Positions 7,464 to 16,349 of a stretch of 64,000 nucleotides of DNA are shown one piece after another; the stretch's first letter is position 1; each line of letters starts with the position of its first letter. Source of the DNA: Nannocystis pusilla (GTDB taxonomy: Bacteria > Myxococcota_A > Polyangia > Nannocystales > Nannocystaceae); contig NZ_JAIRAU010000056.1 of NCBI RefSeq assembly GCF_020073745.1, positions 186,001 through 250,000 on the forward strand, given 5' to 3'. The translations under genes and the position numbers were made by a program. The notes beneath the pieces were generated by a model. That model saw only the letters and a list, made by a program, of their open reading frames with translations, made no database searches and was not told where the DNA came from.

Positions 7464-8903
7464 ATGCTGGGGGCGATCGCGGTGGGCGTGGCGACGCTGA
7501 CCTGCAGCCCGCGGCCCGGCACCGGGCCGGCCGTGCCCGCGTCGGGCAGCCACAGCCAGCTGCCCGGCGGGCCGCCTCCGCCGCGCCACGGGCTTCAGCT
7601 GCCGAGCCTGGCGGTCGCATGGTCGCCGCCGACGTTGACGGCCGGCGACGCCGAGGCGCTGGCGGCCGCGCTGGCGGCCTCGCCCTCGGTCGAGGTGCTG
7701 CTCGGGCCGGGCCAGGCCGGCTGGGACGCGCGCCTCGGCCCGGCGCTGCAGGCCCTGAGCCCGGGGCTGAAGATCACGAGCGTGCGCGAGGCCGAGCAGG
7801 CGGCGATCGTGGCCCGCCCGGAGGCGCTGGCGGGCGTGCGCGAGGCCGGCCCCGGGCGCCCGCGCTACCGCTCCGGCGATATCCTGCTCCAAGAGACATG
7901 GCTGCAAAGACATGACCCGAGCGCCAGCTCGATCGTCAGCGTCGACGCGGCGGCGCTCGACCTGACGGCCTGGCGGGCGCTGCCGGCCGCGCGCGTCGGC
8001 GGCTGCGAGCCGGCCGTGCGCGCGCTGGCGGAGGGCCAGGAGCAGGGCCTGGCCCAGCTCGAGGGCTTCCTCAACCACGCCGACGCGCTGCTGTGGCAGT
8101 TCTACAGCGCCCAGCTGGCGGCGTTCGTGCCGGAGATCCAGGCCGAGCTGCGCCCGTTCGCCGGCGGCCAGGCGCCGAGCGAACCTGACGCAAAGGCCAG
8201 GTTCGAGTGCGGCCGGGCCTACTGGGAGCACCTCCAGCCGTACGTCGCCTGCAAGTCGGCCGAGCGCTGCCAGGTCGCGCCGCGCGTGGTGCTGTCGGCC
8301 GGCGGCGCGCGGGTGGCCGCGCCCGAGCCGGCGCTGGCGCTGTCCGACCGCTGCCCGATGCTGGTCGGCCGCGACTACCCCGGCGAGCTGCGCCAGCTCG
8401 GCCTCGACGCCGCCGAGGCCGCGACCGCGGCGCTCGACCGCGACTGGTCGACCCTGGCCGACCGCCTCGGCGCCGTGGCCGAGGTCCATGCTGTCCTCGA
8501 GGACATCTGCACGCCCCGCCGCTGGCGCTTCGCCGCGCCCGACCTGCTCGAGGCCCGCGACCGCCTGGCCGGCGTCGGCGAGCTGCTGTCCAGCCCCGAG
8601 CTGGCGCCGCCGCAGGCGACCTGGCGGGTCGAGGCGGCCGACCTGTTCGTGCCCGGCGCGGGGCCGATGCGCCAGCTGGCCCGCTTCGACCCCGGCCCCG
8701 CGTCGGTCAACCCGACCATCGCCGCCGAGGCCCGCGCGCTGCGCGAGTTCGTGCTGTCCCGCGCGCAATGTCGTTCGGGACATGACCCAAGGCCCATGTC
8801 GGTGCTGGTCGCCGACGCCGAGTCCGGCCGCGCGCGCTTCTTCGGCTACCTCTACGCCGAGGAGCTGGTGTGCGGCGATCTGCCGCCGCTCGGGCGCGAG
8901 TGA
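7464..8903 (+). CDS. Predicted lipoprotein of unknown function
   Basis: A 479-residue protein. ATG 7464 was chosen because a signal peptide with lipobox TLTC (Cys14) begins there; the frame is open further upstream but that extension is basic and unlike a signal. The body is Ala/Leu/Glu-rich and probably helical, with scattered cysteines (CEPAVRALAE, CGRAYW, YVACKSAERC, DRCPM, CTPRRW). I do not recognise a family. Two arrays of the 14-base repeat (7883-7916 and 8753-8786) lie inside the gene. It stands alone, divergent from the CFI-box operon. Confidence 0.65.
   Translation: MLGAIAVGVATLTCSPRPGTGPAVPASGSHSQLPGGPPPPRHGLQLPSLAVAWSPPTLTAGDAEALAAALAASPSVEVLLGPGQAGWDARLGPALQALSPGLKITSVREAEQAAIVARPEALAGVREAGPGRPRYRSGDILLQETWLQRHDPSASSIVSVDAAALDLTAWRALPAARVGGCEPAVRALAEGQEQGLAQLEGFLNHADALLWQFYSAQLAAFVPEIQAELRPFAGGQAPSEPDAKARFECGRAYWEHLQPYVACKSAERCQVAPRVVLSAGGARVAAPEPALALSDRCPMLVGRDYPGELRQLGLDAAEAATAALDRDWSTLADRLGAVAEVHAVLEDICTPRRWRFAAPDLLEARDRLAGVGELLSSPELAPPQATWRVEAADLFVPGAGPMRQLARFDPGPASVNPTIAAEARALREFVLSRAQCRSGHDPRPMSVLVADAESGRARFFGYLYAEELVCGDLPPLGRE
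7883..7916. repeat. 14-base repeat, two units inside a lipoprotein gene
   Basis: cctgctccaagaga (7883-7896) and catggctgcaaaga (7897-7910) followed by catg. Exact 14-base period within coding sequence. Confidence 0.65.
8753..8786. repeat. 14-base repeat, two units inside a lipoprotein gene
   Basis: gctgtcccgcgcgc (8753-8766) and aatgtcgttcggga (8767-8780) followed by catg. The units encode part of LSRAQCRSGHDPRP near the C-terminus of the lipoprotein. Confidence 0.65.
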
Positions 8904-8954
8904 GCGCCGGCCCTCGCTGGTGCCGCGACCGGGCCATTTCGAGCAGCCCTCGCT

Positions 8955-9030
8955 AGTGTCTGAAGAGACATGCTCGATCGAGAATGTCCTAAAAATAATG
9001 TTTGATTAGACATGCCCGATCGGGCTGGTC
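8955..9030. repeat. 14-base repeat array, five units, intergenic
   Basis: Units start at 8955, 8969, 8983, 8997 and 9011, with no phase slip (agtgtctgaagaga, catgctcgatcgag, aatgtcctaaaaat, aatgtttgattaga, catgcccgatcggg), then ctgg. It fills the gap between the convergent ends of the lipoprotein gene and the sensor kinase gene. Two inner units are A/T-richer than their surroundings. Confidence 0.8.
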
Positions 9031-9035
9031 GCGGC

Positions 9036-10781
9036 TCACGCGGGCGGGGCGACGGCGGGGAGCTCGACGATGAAGGTGGCGCCCTCGCCGGGGCGGCTGT
9101 CGACGCGGATCCGGCCGCGGTGGGCCTCGACGATCCTGGCGGTGATGTGCAGGCCGAGGCCGAGCCCGCCGAAGTTGGTGGGCGAGACGGCCCGGTGGTA
9201 GCGCTCGAACACGCTGTCGAGCCGCTCGGGGGGGATGCCGATGCCGTGGTCGTGGATGACGAGGCGGGCGGTGTCGTCGTCGCGCCGCACGGTGATCTCG
9301 ACGGGGGCGCCCTTGCCGAACTTGAGCGCGTTGGCCAGCAGGTTGGAGATGACGACCTCGAGGCCGGTCTGGTCGCCGTCGACCATGACCTCGGGGTCGG
9401 CCCGCAGGCGCACGTCGCAGCCGGAGCGGGTGAACAGCTCGCCGAAGTCGCGCGTGACCTCGGCGACGAGCGCGGCCAGGTCGAGGCGGGCGAACCGCAG
9501 CGGCAGGTCGCCGTCGCAGTTCTTGGCCGCCAGGACGATCACCTCGGCGAGGCGCGACAGCCGGGTGGCCTGGCGCGCGATGGTGTCGACCGCCCGCTGC
9601 GCCACGGGCGGGGGCGGCGGCGACAGCGACTTCTTCAGGAGCTCGACGGCGAGCTGCAGCGAGGTCAGCGGGGTGCGCAGCTCGTGACCGGCGAGGCTCA
9701 AAAAGTCGTCGCGCGCGGCGATGGCCGCCTGCGCCTGGGCGTAGAGGCGCGTGTTCTCGAGCAGGGTGCCGACCTGCTGGGCGTAGGCCTCGGCGAACCG
9801 CATGTCCTCGCGGTCGTAGTTGCGGTCGCGGCTGGCGAAGGTGAGCACGCCGGTGACGGCGTCGCGCGAGCGGACGAGGACGCTGAGGACGCTGCGCACG
9901 CGCAGGGCGACGAGGAGGTCGATGTGCCCCTGCGCGAGGCCGGCCTCGCGCAGGGTCGGCTCGTCGGCCATCTGCATCAGCAACGACTGGCGCTCGCGCA
10001 GCGCCTGGACGGCGAGCCCGGGCCCGTCGATGTCGCCGCCGTAGCGGGCGCACAGCTCGTCGAGGAGCCGCTGGCCGGCCGGCTCGACGTGGGCGGCGGC
10101 GATCCGCCAGGCCCGCCGGCCGTCGTAGCCGATCAATGTACATATGTCCCCGAGGACAGGTAACCCGCGGCGCACCACGAGCTCGCCGGCTCGCACGGGG
10201 TCGAGGGTGTCGGCCAGCGCGGCCGAGACCTGGGCGAGGAACGCGGCCCGCCGCTCGGACCGCTCGGCGTGGTCGCGCGCGCGGGCCTCGAGCAAGGTCG
10301 AGAGGGTGTGGCTCAGGGTCAGCGCCAGCTCGGTGTCGTGCGGGCTCCACTCGCGCGGGGCGTGGGTGGCCTCGTGGCACAGGATGCCGGCGAGGCCGCC
10401 CTGCGAGAACACCGGGACGTCGAGCAGGCCGTAGATCGCGTGCGTGTCGAAGTAGCCGGCCAGCGGCTGCAGGCGCGGCTCCCGGCGCACGTCGGGGACG
10501 GCGAGGATGTTGACGGTGCGGATCTGCTCGAAGTAGGCCGGCGCGGCCTGCTCGGTGAGGACGACGCCGCGCTCGAGGAGCCGCTTGCTCTGCACGTAGC
10601 CGAGCTCGCAGGTGATCGCCGGCGGGTCGTCGCAGAAGCTCCAGTAGCTGGCGCGCTCGACACCGATGAGGTCGCAGCTGATCTCGAGCACCTGCTGCAG
10701 CGCGAAGTCCCAGTCCGACTTGCCCATCACGCCGAGTCGCAGCAAGGTGGCGACGATCGAGTTGCCGGCGGTCTCCGACAT
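9036..10781 (-). CDS. GAF-domain sensor histidine kinase
   Basis: A 581-residue cytoplasmic kinase without membrane segments. Two GAF-like domains lie at about residues 20-165 and 190-345. The HisKA dimerisation domain has the H-box GHELRTP with phosphoacceptor His at 366. A HATPase domain follows with N-box (NLLANALKFG), G1 (DHGIGIPPE) and G2 (GGLGLGLHI) motifs. The start MSETAG at 10781 was preferred because the preceding 21 residues are basic and unstructured. No response regulator is adjacent, so it is an orphan kinase, as is common in myxobacteria. Input could be a small molecule or redox signal bound by GAF. Confidence 0.9.
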   Translation of the reverse strand: MSETAGNSIVATLLRLGVMGKSDWDFALQQVLEISCDLIGVERASYWSFCDDPPAITCELGYVQSKRLLERGVVLTEQAAPAYFEQIRTVNILAVPDVRREPRLQPLAGYFDTHAIYGLLDVPVFSQGGLAGILCHEATHAPREWSPHDTELALTLSHTLSTLLEARARDHAERSERRAAFLAQVSAALADTLDPVRAGELVVRRGLPVLGDICTLIGYDGRRAWRIAAAHVEPAGQRLLDELCARYGGDIDGPGLAVQALRERQSLLMQMADEPTLREAGLAQGHIDLLVALRVRSVLSVLVRSRDAVTGVLTFASRDRNYDREDMRFAEAYAQQVGTLLENTRLYAQAQAAIAARDDFLSLAGHELRTPLTSLQLAVELLKKSLSPPPPPVAQRAVDTIARQATRLSRLAEVIVLAAKNCDGDLPLRFARLDLAALVAEVTRDFGELFTRSGCDVRLRADPEVMVDGDQTGLEVVISNLLANALKFGKGAPVEITVRRDDDTARLVIHDHGIGIPPERLDSVFERYHRAVSPTNFGGLGLGLHITARIVEAHRGRIRVDSRPGEGATFIVELPAVAPPA

Positions 10782-10962
10782 CGAGTGGAGGATGCCGTTC
10801 GTCGCGCATGCAACAAGTCGGCGCCGGTCGTGCCGGGGGCGCACACGATGCGCGGGCGGCCAGGCCCCTCGCGCCGCCGTCGCCAGGAGGATCCCCGATC
10901 CGGCGCGCCCGCACGCAGACTTCGGTGCGCAACGACCGCTGCGGCGCAGCGGGCGGCCCGCG

Positions 10963-11586
10963 TCATTCGGCGGTCTTGATGATCGTCTCGGCGAGGGCCG
11001 TGAGGCCGCGGCGGGCCACGGTGACGACCTTGGGCGAGCGGCGATCGGTGTAGAGCTGCGAGACCTTGTGGTCGAGCAAGGTGGCGCCCCAGACGACGAT
11101 CCTGTCGGCCCACGCCAGGTCGTGCGCCGCGTCGTGGGCGGTGCGCCGGGCGGTGCCGTCGACGAGCCTGAGATCGATGCGCCCGCCGACGAGCGCGCGC
11201 AGCTCGTGGTGCAGCGGCGGCGAGCCGCCGACGACGACGAGGCGATGCCAGTCGCGCCGCGCCATCGCGGCGAGCGCCCGCTCCCACGCGCTGCGGTTGG
11301 TCGAGCCGCCGCAGTACTCGCACAGCCGGGCGGCCGAGCCGTCGAGGTCGACGACGATCCGGCCGTCGTTCGCGGCGGCGGCGCGGCAGTGGGCGCGCGA
11401 GCAGGTGCGCACGAACTCCCCGGCGATCACCTCCTCGACGCGAGCGCGCTTGCCGGCCGCGAGGTTGCGCTTGCCCGGACGCGTGAGGCCGGCGGCTTCG
11501 AGCGCGGCCCGCCCGAGATCGCGCGCTTCGCCGCCCCGCAGCCCGAGCTCGGCGAGGAGCGCGTCGATGTCGAGGTCGCCGCTCAC
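10963..11586 (-). CDS. Conserved hypothetical protein with a Cys/His cluster
   Basis: A 207-residue soluble protein. The N-terminal third is basic and helical (LTRPGKRNLAAGKRARVEEVIAG). A possible zinc site follows: CSRAHC near residue 62 and CEYCGG near residue 90. The C-terminal half has two segments of Rossmann-like alternation (WHRLVVVGGSPPLHHELR and ADRIVVWGATLLDHKVSQLY) that recall DUF2325-type domains; this likeness is tentative. It precedes the sensor kinase gene on the same strand with a 181-base gap. Function unknown. Confidence 0.55.
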   Translation of the reverse strand: MSGDLDIDALLAELGLRGGEARDLGRAALEAAGLTRPGKRNLAAGKRARVEEVIAGEFVRTCSRAHCRAAAANDGRIVVDLDGSAARLCEYCGGSTNRSAWERALAAMARRDWHRLVVVGGSPPLHHELRALVGGRIDLRLVDGTARRTAHDAAHDLAWADRIVVWGATLLDHKVSQLYTDRRSPKVVTVARRGLTALAETIIKTAE

Positions 11587-11719
11587 GCCGTGAAGCGTGG
11601 CACACTGGCGGAGTGATCACCCCCGTCGGCCCGAATGCGCCGCCCCTGCTGCATCGTCGGCGATCCGAGGGGCGGCCTGCGCAGGCCGCTCGCGGCGTCG
11701 CGCGGCCCGGGAGGCGGTC

Positions 11720-12682
11720 GTGAAGCCGCGCGCGGCGCTGGTGTGGAACCCGTTGGCCGGCGCTGCCGGCGACGAGCTGCAGCAGGTGGTCGCCGCGCTC
11801 GAGCGGACGTACACGCTCACGCTGCTCGAGACCAGCGAGGCGCGCGACGCCGACGCCTGCGCCGCGGAGGCGCTGGCGCTCGCGCCCGCGGTCGTGATCG
11901 CGGCCGGCGGCGACGGCACGGTGTCGCTGGTGGCGTCGCGCCTGATCGGCGGGGCGGTACCGCTGGCCGTGATCCCGCGCGGGACGTCGAACAGCTTCGC
12001 GCGGGCGCTGGCGATCCCGCTCGACCTCGCCGGCGCGCTCGAGAACGCCTGCCGCGGCCAGCCGTACGCGATCGACACCGCCCGCGCGGCCGGTCGCGCG
12101 GTGCTGTTGTTCACGTCGGTCGGCTTCCACGCCGACGCGATCGGCGAGACGTCGCGCGAGGCGAAGAACCGCTGGGGCCTGCTCGCCTACCTCGTGTCGG
12201 GCCTGCAGAAGCTGGCCGCGCTGGCGCCGTTCTCCGTCGAGCTCGAGACCGAGAGCGAGGTCATCCGCTGTCAGGCGACCAACGTGACGGTGGCCAACCT
12301 GGCGCCGCCGCGCACGATCGTCGCCCAGGGCCCGACGGCGGTGTGCGGCGACGACGGCCGACTCGACATCACATTGATCGCGGTCGAGGGCCTGACCGCC
12401 GGCCTCGGCGCCGCGCTGCACCTGTACCGCTCGAGCCTGACGCAGGCCGCCGCCAGCCGCGACGACATCGGCTACCTGCCGGTCCGGCGCGTCACGGTCC
12501 GCGCCGAACCAGCCCAGCGCGTCCTGATCGACGGCGAGGACGTCGGCGAGACGCCGGTGACGATCGAGTGCGTGCCCCGCAGCCTGCGCGTGCTGGTGCC
12601 GGCGGCCCCGCCCGCGGGGCCCGGCGGCGAGCGCAAGCTCGACGGGCTGCCCGAGCTCGAGGTCGAGCCGAATTCGGTTTGA
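11720..12682 (+). CDS. Diacylglycerol/lipid kinase family protein
   Basis: A 320-residue protein starting with GTG at 11720, which places VKPRAALVWNPLAG at the N-terminus as is usual for the family. The nucleotide-binding motif GGDGT is at residues 63-67, followed by PRGTSNSFARALAIP, the second conserved loop of the DAGK_cat/YegS/BmrU family. The C-terminal domain (from about 130) has the family beta-sandwich pattern. These enzymes phosphorylate diacylglycerol or related lipids with ATP, and some recycle undecaprenol-type or sphingoid lipids; the substrate cannot be read here. A six-unit repeat array begins two bases after the stop codon. Confidence 0.85.
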   Translation: MKPRAALVWNPLAGAAGDELQQVVAALERTYTLTLLETSEARDADACAAEALALAPAVVIAAGGDGTVSLVASRLIGGAVPLAVIPRGTSNSFARALAIPLDLAGALENACRGQPYAIDTARAAGRAVLLFTSVGFHADAIGETSREAKNRWGLLAYLVSGLQKLAALAPFSVELETESEVIRCQATNVTVANLAPPRTIVAQGPTAVCGDDGRLDITLIAVEGLTAGLGAALHLYRSSLTQAAASRDDIGYLPVRRVTVRAEPAQRVLIDGEDVGETPVTIECVPRSLRVLVPAAPPAGPGGERKLDGLPELEVEPNSV

Positions 12683-12683
12683 G

Positions 12684-12767
12684 CAGGCACTTTCGGGCAT
12701 GTTCGATCGGTCATGTCCAAAGGAGCATGTCTTGAAGAGAATGTCTGAAGGGGCATGTTCGGCGGGG
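12684..12767. repeat. 14-base repeat array, six units, between lipid kinase and dinB
   Basis: Units start at 12684, 12698, 12712, 12726, 12740 and 12754: caggcactttcggg, catgttcgatcggt, catgtccaaaggag, catgtcttgaagag, aatgtctgaagggg, catgttcggcgggg. The strict 14-base period and the N4 cores (ttcg, gatc, aaag, tgaa) make this one of the clearest arrays. It ends 65 bases before the dinB start. Confidence 0.85.
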
Positions 12768-12832
12768 CCGGCGCGGGGCCGCGCGGTTCTGCGCGGTGAC
12801 GCGCGGGCGAGGGCGCGCTACGCTGGGGGCGC

Positions 12833-14077
12833 GTGAGCGGCGCCCGGGCCATCCTGCACGTCGACATGGACGCGTTCTTCGCCTCGGTCGAGGTGCGCGA
12901 GGACCCGCGGCTGCGCGGCCTGCCGGTGCTGGTGGGGGGCGCGGGCCGGCGCGGGGTGGTGGCCGCGGCCAGCTACGAGGCGCGCAAGTTCGGCTGCCGC
13001 TCGGCCCAGCCGATGGCGGTGGCGCTGCGCCTGTGCCCGCACGCGGTGGTGGTCGCGCCGCGGCACGAGCTGTACGCCGAGGTGTCGCGGGCGGTGTTCG
13101 CGGTGTTCGAGCGCTTCTCGCCGCTGGTCGAGGGGCTGTCGATCGACGAGGCGTTCATCGACCTCGCCGGCACCGAGCGGCTGTGGGGGCCGCCGCGCCG
13201 GGCCGCGGAGGCGCTGCAGGCGGCGGTGCTCGCCGAGACCGCGCTGACGTGCTCGGTCGGGATCGCGGGCGTGAAGTTCCTGGCGAAGATCGCCAGCGGC
13301 ATGCACAAGCCGAACGGGCTGACCGAGATCGCGGCCGGCAGCGAGCTCGAGTTCCTGGCGACGCTGCCGATCGGCGAGCTGTGGGGCGTCGGGCCGCGCA
13401 CGCAGGAGAAGCTGGCGCGCCGCGGCGTCGCCACCGTGGGCGATCTGCGGCGGTTCGGCGAGGCGGCGCTGGTCGAGATGTTCGGCGCGCACGGGCTGCA
13501 CATGCACCGGCTCAGCCTCGGGATCGACGAGCGCGCGGTGGTGCCCGACCGCGCGGCGAAGTCGCTCGGGCACGAGGACACCTACGCGGTCGACGTCGTC
13601 GGCGTGCCGGAGCTGCGCCGCTGCCTGCTGTCGCAGGCGACGCGGGTCGCCGACCGGCTGGTCGCGCAGGGGCTGCGGGCCCGCTGCGTGTGCCTCAAGA
13701 TCCGCGACGGCGAATTCGTCACCGAGACGCGCCAGTGCACCCTCCCGCGCGCGACCGATGATCATCGCGAGATCCACGGCGCGGCCTGTCGCCTGCTCGA
13801 GGCCGTCGACACCGACGGGCGCGGCTTCCGGCTGACCGGCGTGAGCGTCAGCCAGTTCGAGTCGCCGCAGGCCGAGCAGCAGCAGCTCGACCTGCTCGCG
13901 CCGGCGAGCGAGCCTCCCCCGCGCAGCGCGGCGCTGCAGGCGGTGCTGTCGGCCGTGCGCGAGCGTCACGGACACCAGGCGCTGTTCCCGGCGGAGGCCG
14001 GCAGCGAGCGCCGCCCCGGGACGACGGGGGCGATCACCCACTCGCGCCCGAGCGAGCCGCCCAAGCGGCGCCGCTGA
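12833..14077 (+). CDS. dinB: DNA polymerase IV (Y-family translesion polymerase)
   Basis: A 414-residue Y-family polymerase starting at GTG 12833. The palm motif HVDMDAFFASVE gives metal ligand Asp11 with the adjacent aromatic steric-gate residue. The second catalytic motif SIDEAFID gives Asp105-Glu106. The thumb helix-hairpin-helix (IGELWGVGPRTQEKL) and little-finger domain follow. Near residue 350 a QQQLDLLAP stretch fits a beta-clamp-binding motif. The protein copies past damaged bases. No LexA box is recognised upstream; the upstream region is instead occupied by the 14-base repeat array. It converges with the eutBC-type gene. Confidence 0.95.
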   Translation: MSGARAILHVDMDAFFASVEVREDPRLRGLPVLVGGAGRRGVVAAASYEARKFGCRSAQPMAVALRLCPHAVVVAPRHELYAEVSRAVFAVFERFSPLVEGLSIDEAFIDLAGTERLWGPPRRAAEALQAAVLAETALTCSVGIAGVKFLAKIASGMHKPNGLTEIAAGSELEFLATLPIGELWGVGPRTQEKLARRGVATVGDLRRFGEAALVEMFGAHGLHMHRLSLGIDERAVVPDRAAKSLGHEDTYAVDVVGVPELRRCLLSQATRVADRLVAQGLRARCVCLKIRDGEFVTETRQCTLPRATDDHREIHGAACRLLEAVDTDGRGFRLTGVSVSQFESPQAEQQQLDLLAPASEPPPRSAALQAVLSAVRERHGHQALFPAEAGSERRPGTTGAITHSRPSEPPKRRR

Positions 14078-14097
14078 CCGATTCGTTGCTAGCTGCG

Positions 14098-14167
14098 AGT
14101 GGTCCGTAGGACATGCCTGAACGGACATGCTACTGAGAACATGTCGATCGAGACATCTTTATAAGGA
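14098..14167. repeat. 14-base repeat array, five units, overlapping a gene end
   Basis: Units start at 14098, 14112, 14126, 14140 and 14154: agtggtccgtagga, catgcctgaacgga, catgctactgagaa, catgtcgatcgaga, catctttataagga. The stop codon of the ammonia-lyase gene (14130-14132) lies inside the third unit, so units three to five encode the last dozen residues of that protein. Confidence 0.8.
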
Positions 14168-16349
14168 GCTCCACCGCCTCGCGCGCGGCCGCGGCGGGCG
14201 AGTAGGCGGTGTCGGCGACGCCGGAGATCACGCGGGTGATGTCGTGGTCGATCGCGCGGGGTTCGGCCCAGGCCGCGCCGGGGGCGGCGGTGAGGTAGAC
14301 CGAGAAGGCGTGGTGCATGGAGCCGGGGCGCTCGCCGATGACGTGGATCAGGCGGCGCGGGCCGGGCAGGCCGGCGAACAGGGCGGCGCCGACGGCGTAG
14401 CCGGCGCGCACGCGGCCGCCCGCGAGCACGAACACGTCGGGCGCGAGCGCGAGGCCGGCGGCGCGCAGCTCGGGGGCGAGGACGTCGAGGAAGGGGAACA
14501 GGTGGTCGTCGTCCATCAGCGCGCGGGCGTTGAGGCCGTCGGACACGACCAGCACGGTGTCGTGACGACCCGACCAGCTGTCCTTGAGGACATGCAGGGC
14601 CGCGAGCGCGGCCGGCTCGAGCGCCTCGCCGGTCGTGGGATGAAGCATGTACTCGTCGCGGTCGCGGGCGCGGGTGCGGAGGACGCGGGCGGCGGGGATC
14701 CGGGCGACGAACTCGGGGCGCCACTCGGCGCGCAGGCTGTCGCGGGCGTCGGCGTAGAGCGAGCGGACCTCGGCGTCGAGCGCGGGCGGGAGGTCCCACG
14801 GGCGGTCGCCGTGGCCCACGCCGATCGCCACGCCGCGGGCGCGCACGGCCGCCAGGGCCGCGCGGCCCTCACCGGCGATGACGTCGGCCGGGCGCGCGTC
14901 GCCGCGGGCGCGGCACAGTTGCAGGTGCACCCACACCGGATCGCCGAAGTGTCGCGTCGGCCGGCCGCGCTCGTCGACGACGCCGAGGCGGTCGCGGAAG
15001 AACGCCCACATGCGATCGTCGACGCGGGTGCCGAAGCGCTCGCGCAGGCGCACGTGGTCCTGGAACGCGGTGGTGAGGTAGCCGAGCATCGGGTCGTTCT
15101 TGGTCGGCAGGGCCATGAGGTAGCCCGGGCAGGCCGGGGCGATCCGGTCGAGGCACCAGTCGAGGTCGTCGAGGCCGATGTCCATGTGCAGGGTGGCGCA
15201 CACGTCGAGGCCGATCATCAGGCCGTGCAGCTTGGCCATGGCGATGTCCTCGAGGCAGCAGCGCACCAGCTGCTCGCGGGTGCGGAACACCTCGGGGCCG
15301 ATGAAGCCGGCGACGTCGTTGACGTGGACCCACGGAGAGGGATCGAGGCCGAGGCGGCGGCGGGCGTCGGCGATGTCGGCGCGGAGCAGGCGCGCGAGGC
15401 CGTACTTGCGCGCCTCGTGCACGAGCATGTCGACGCCCTTGCCGTGGCCGTTGGTGAAGTCGGCACCCTGACCTGTCTCGAAGTACAGGCCCCAGCGGCC
15501 GGTGCGGGCGCGGGCGTGGCGGCGCAGGCCGGCGAGGTCGAGGCCGAAGGTGGCGTTGGCGTCGTCGGAGCCGGCGATGCTCTGGAACCAGATGCCGGTG
15601 GTGCCGGGCGCGGCGGCCTCGACCTCGGCCTGGACGTCGATGTGGGCGAGGACGCAGTGGGGGAGGGTGTCCTGCAGGCCGAAGCCGACCAGGATGTCCC
15701 AGAGGACAGCCTCGACGGCGGCCACCGAGCGCGGGTCGGAGGACACGGGGTTGGTGCCGAGGACGACGTCGCCGACGGCGTAGGAGAAGCCGGCCAGCAC
15801 CTGCCAGCGGATATCGTCGGGGTGGTCGGTCGGGCTGTTGGGCTGGAGCCGCGCGCCGAGGTAGCCGCGCGCGCCGAGCCGGCTGCCGGGCAGCGGGTGG
15901 AACAGCCGCGCGCCGAGAGCGACGAGCTCGGCGTCACTCATGAGCTTGACGAGGCAGGCGACGACGTCGCTGGCGAGGCCGGGCAGGAGCGCCTGGACCT
16001 CGGCCTCGTCGGCGCCGAGCACGAAGGCCTTGAGCTGTCCCAGCGACCAGCCGGCGACGTGGGCCGCGGCGCGCGGGTCGAGGCCGGCCGCGAGGGCGTG
16101 CCACAGCTCGTCGCGGAACAGCGGGGCGGCGGCGAGCCGGCCGACGGCGGTGGCGGCGAGGAGCCGGCGCGCGGCTGTCCGCGAGGCCAGGTCGGCCGCC
16201 GCCAGGCCGAGGGCGGCGTCACCCTCCTTGAACTCGTTGGCCGCGCCGATGAGCTGGCGCCGCCGCACCTCGTCGCCGCCGGTGCGCGCGAGGTAGCTGA
16301 ACAGGTCGTCGCCGGGCTGGACGTCGTGGACGCGGACGGCGGGCATCAT
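14130..16349 (-). CDS. Single-chain ethanolamine ammonia-lyase (EutB-EutC fusion)
   Basis: A 739-residue protein. Residues 1 to about 450 match the large subunit EutB: VLGTNPVSSDP, IWFQSIAGSDDANATFGLD, FETGQGADFTNGHGKGVD, WVHVNDVAGFIGPEVF, GLDVCATLHMDIGLDDL and LPTKNDPMLGYLTTAFQDH. A connector of about 100 residues leads to a small-subunit EutC part (about 555-735) with LVVSDGLNARAL, GGRVRAGYAVGAALF, HVIGERPG and SVYLTAAPG. The enzyme uses adenosylcobalamin to split ethanolamine into acetaldehyde and ammonia; normally EutB and EutC are separate chains. No microcompartment, eutA or cobalamin genes are adjacent. ATG 16349 or 16346 are both possible. The last twelve residues come from a repeat array. 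Confidence 0.88.
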   Translation of the reverse strand: MMPAVRVHDVQPGDDLFSYLARTGGDEVRRRQLIGAANEFKEGDAALGLAAADLASRTAARRLLAATAVGRLAAAPLFRDELWHALAAGLDPRAAAHVAGWSLGQLKAFVLGADEAEVQALLPGLASDVVACLVKLMSDAELVALGARLFHPLPGSRLGARGYLGARLQPNSPTDHPDDIRWQVLAGFSYAVGDVVLGTNPVSSDPRSVAAVEAVLWDILVGFGLQDTLPHCVLAHIDVQAEVEAAAPGTTGIWFQSIAGSDDANATFGLDLAGLRRHARARTGRWGLYFETGQGADFTNGHGKGVDMLVHEARKYGLARLLRADIADARRRLGLDPSPWVHVNDVAGFIGPEVFRTREQLVRCCLEDIAMAKLHGLMIGLDVCATLHMDIGLDDLDWCLDRIAPACPGYLMALPTKNDPMLGYLTTAFQDHVRLRERFGTRVDDRMWAFFRDRLGVVDERGRPTRHFGDPVWVHLQLCRARGDARPADVIAGEGRAALAAVRARGVAIGVGHGDRPWDLPPALDAEVRSLYADARDSLRAEWRPEFVARIPAARVLRTRARDRDEYMLHPTTGEALEPAALAALHVLKDSWSGRHDTVLVVSDGLNARALMDDDHLFPFLDVLAPELRAAGLALAPDVFVLAGGRVRAGYAVGAALFAGLPGPRRLIHVIGERPGSMHHAFSVYLTAAPGAAWAEPRAIDHDITRVISGVADTAYSPAAAAREAVELLIKMSRSTCSQ

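Noticed and set aside
8955..9030. The repeat matches the consensus of animal p53 response elements (RRRCATGYYY with 4-base spacing).
   Set aside because: Bacteria have no p53; the match follows from any GGACATGTCC palindrome and is coincidence.
12684..12767. Array read as a CRISPR.
   Set aside because: Period is 14 with no unique spacers of 30 bases and no cas gene in the window.
12684..12832. LexA/SOS operator upstream of dinB.
   Set aside because: Units resemble the dispersed repeat found all over the window, not a site specific to DNA-repair genes.
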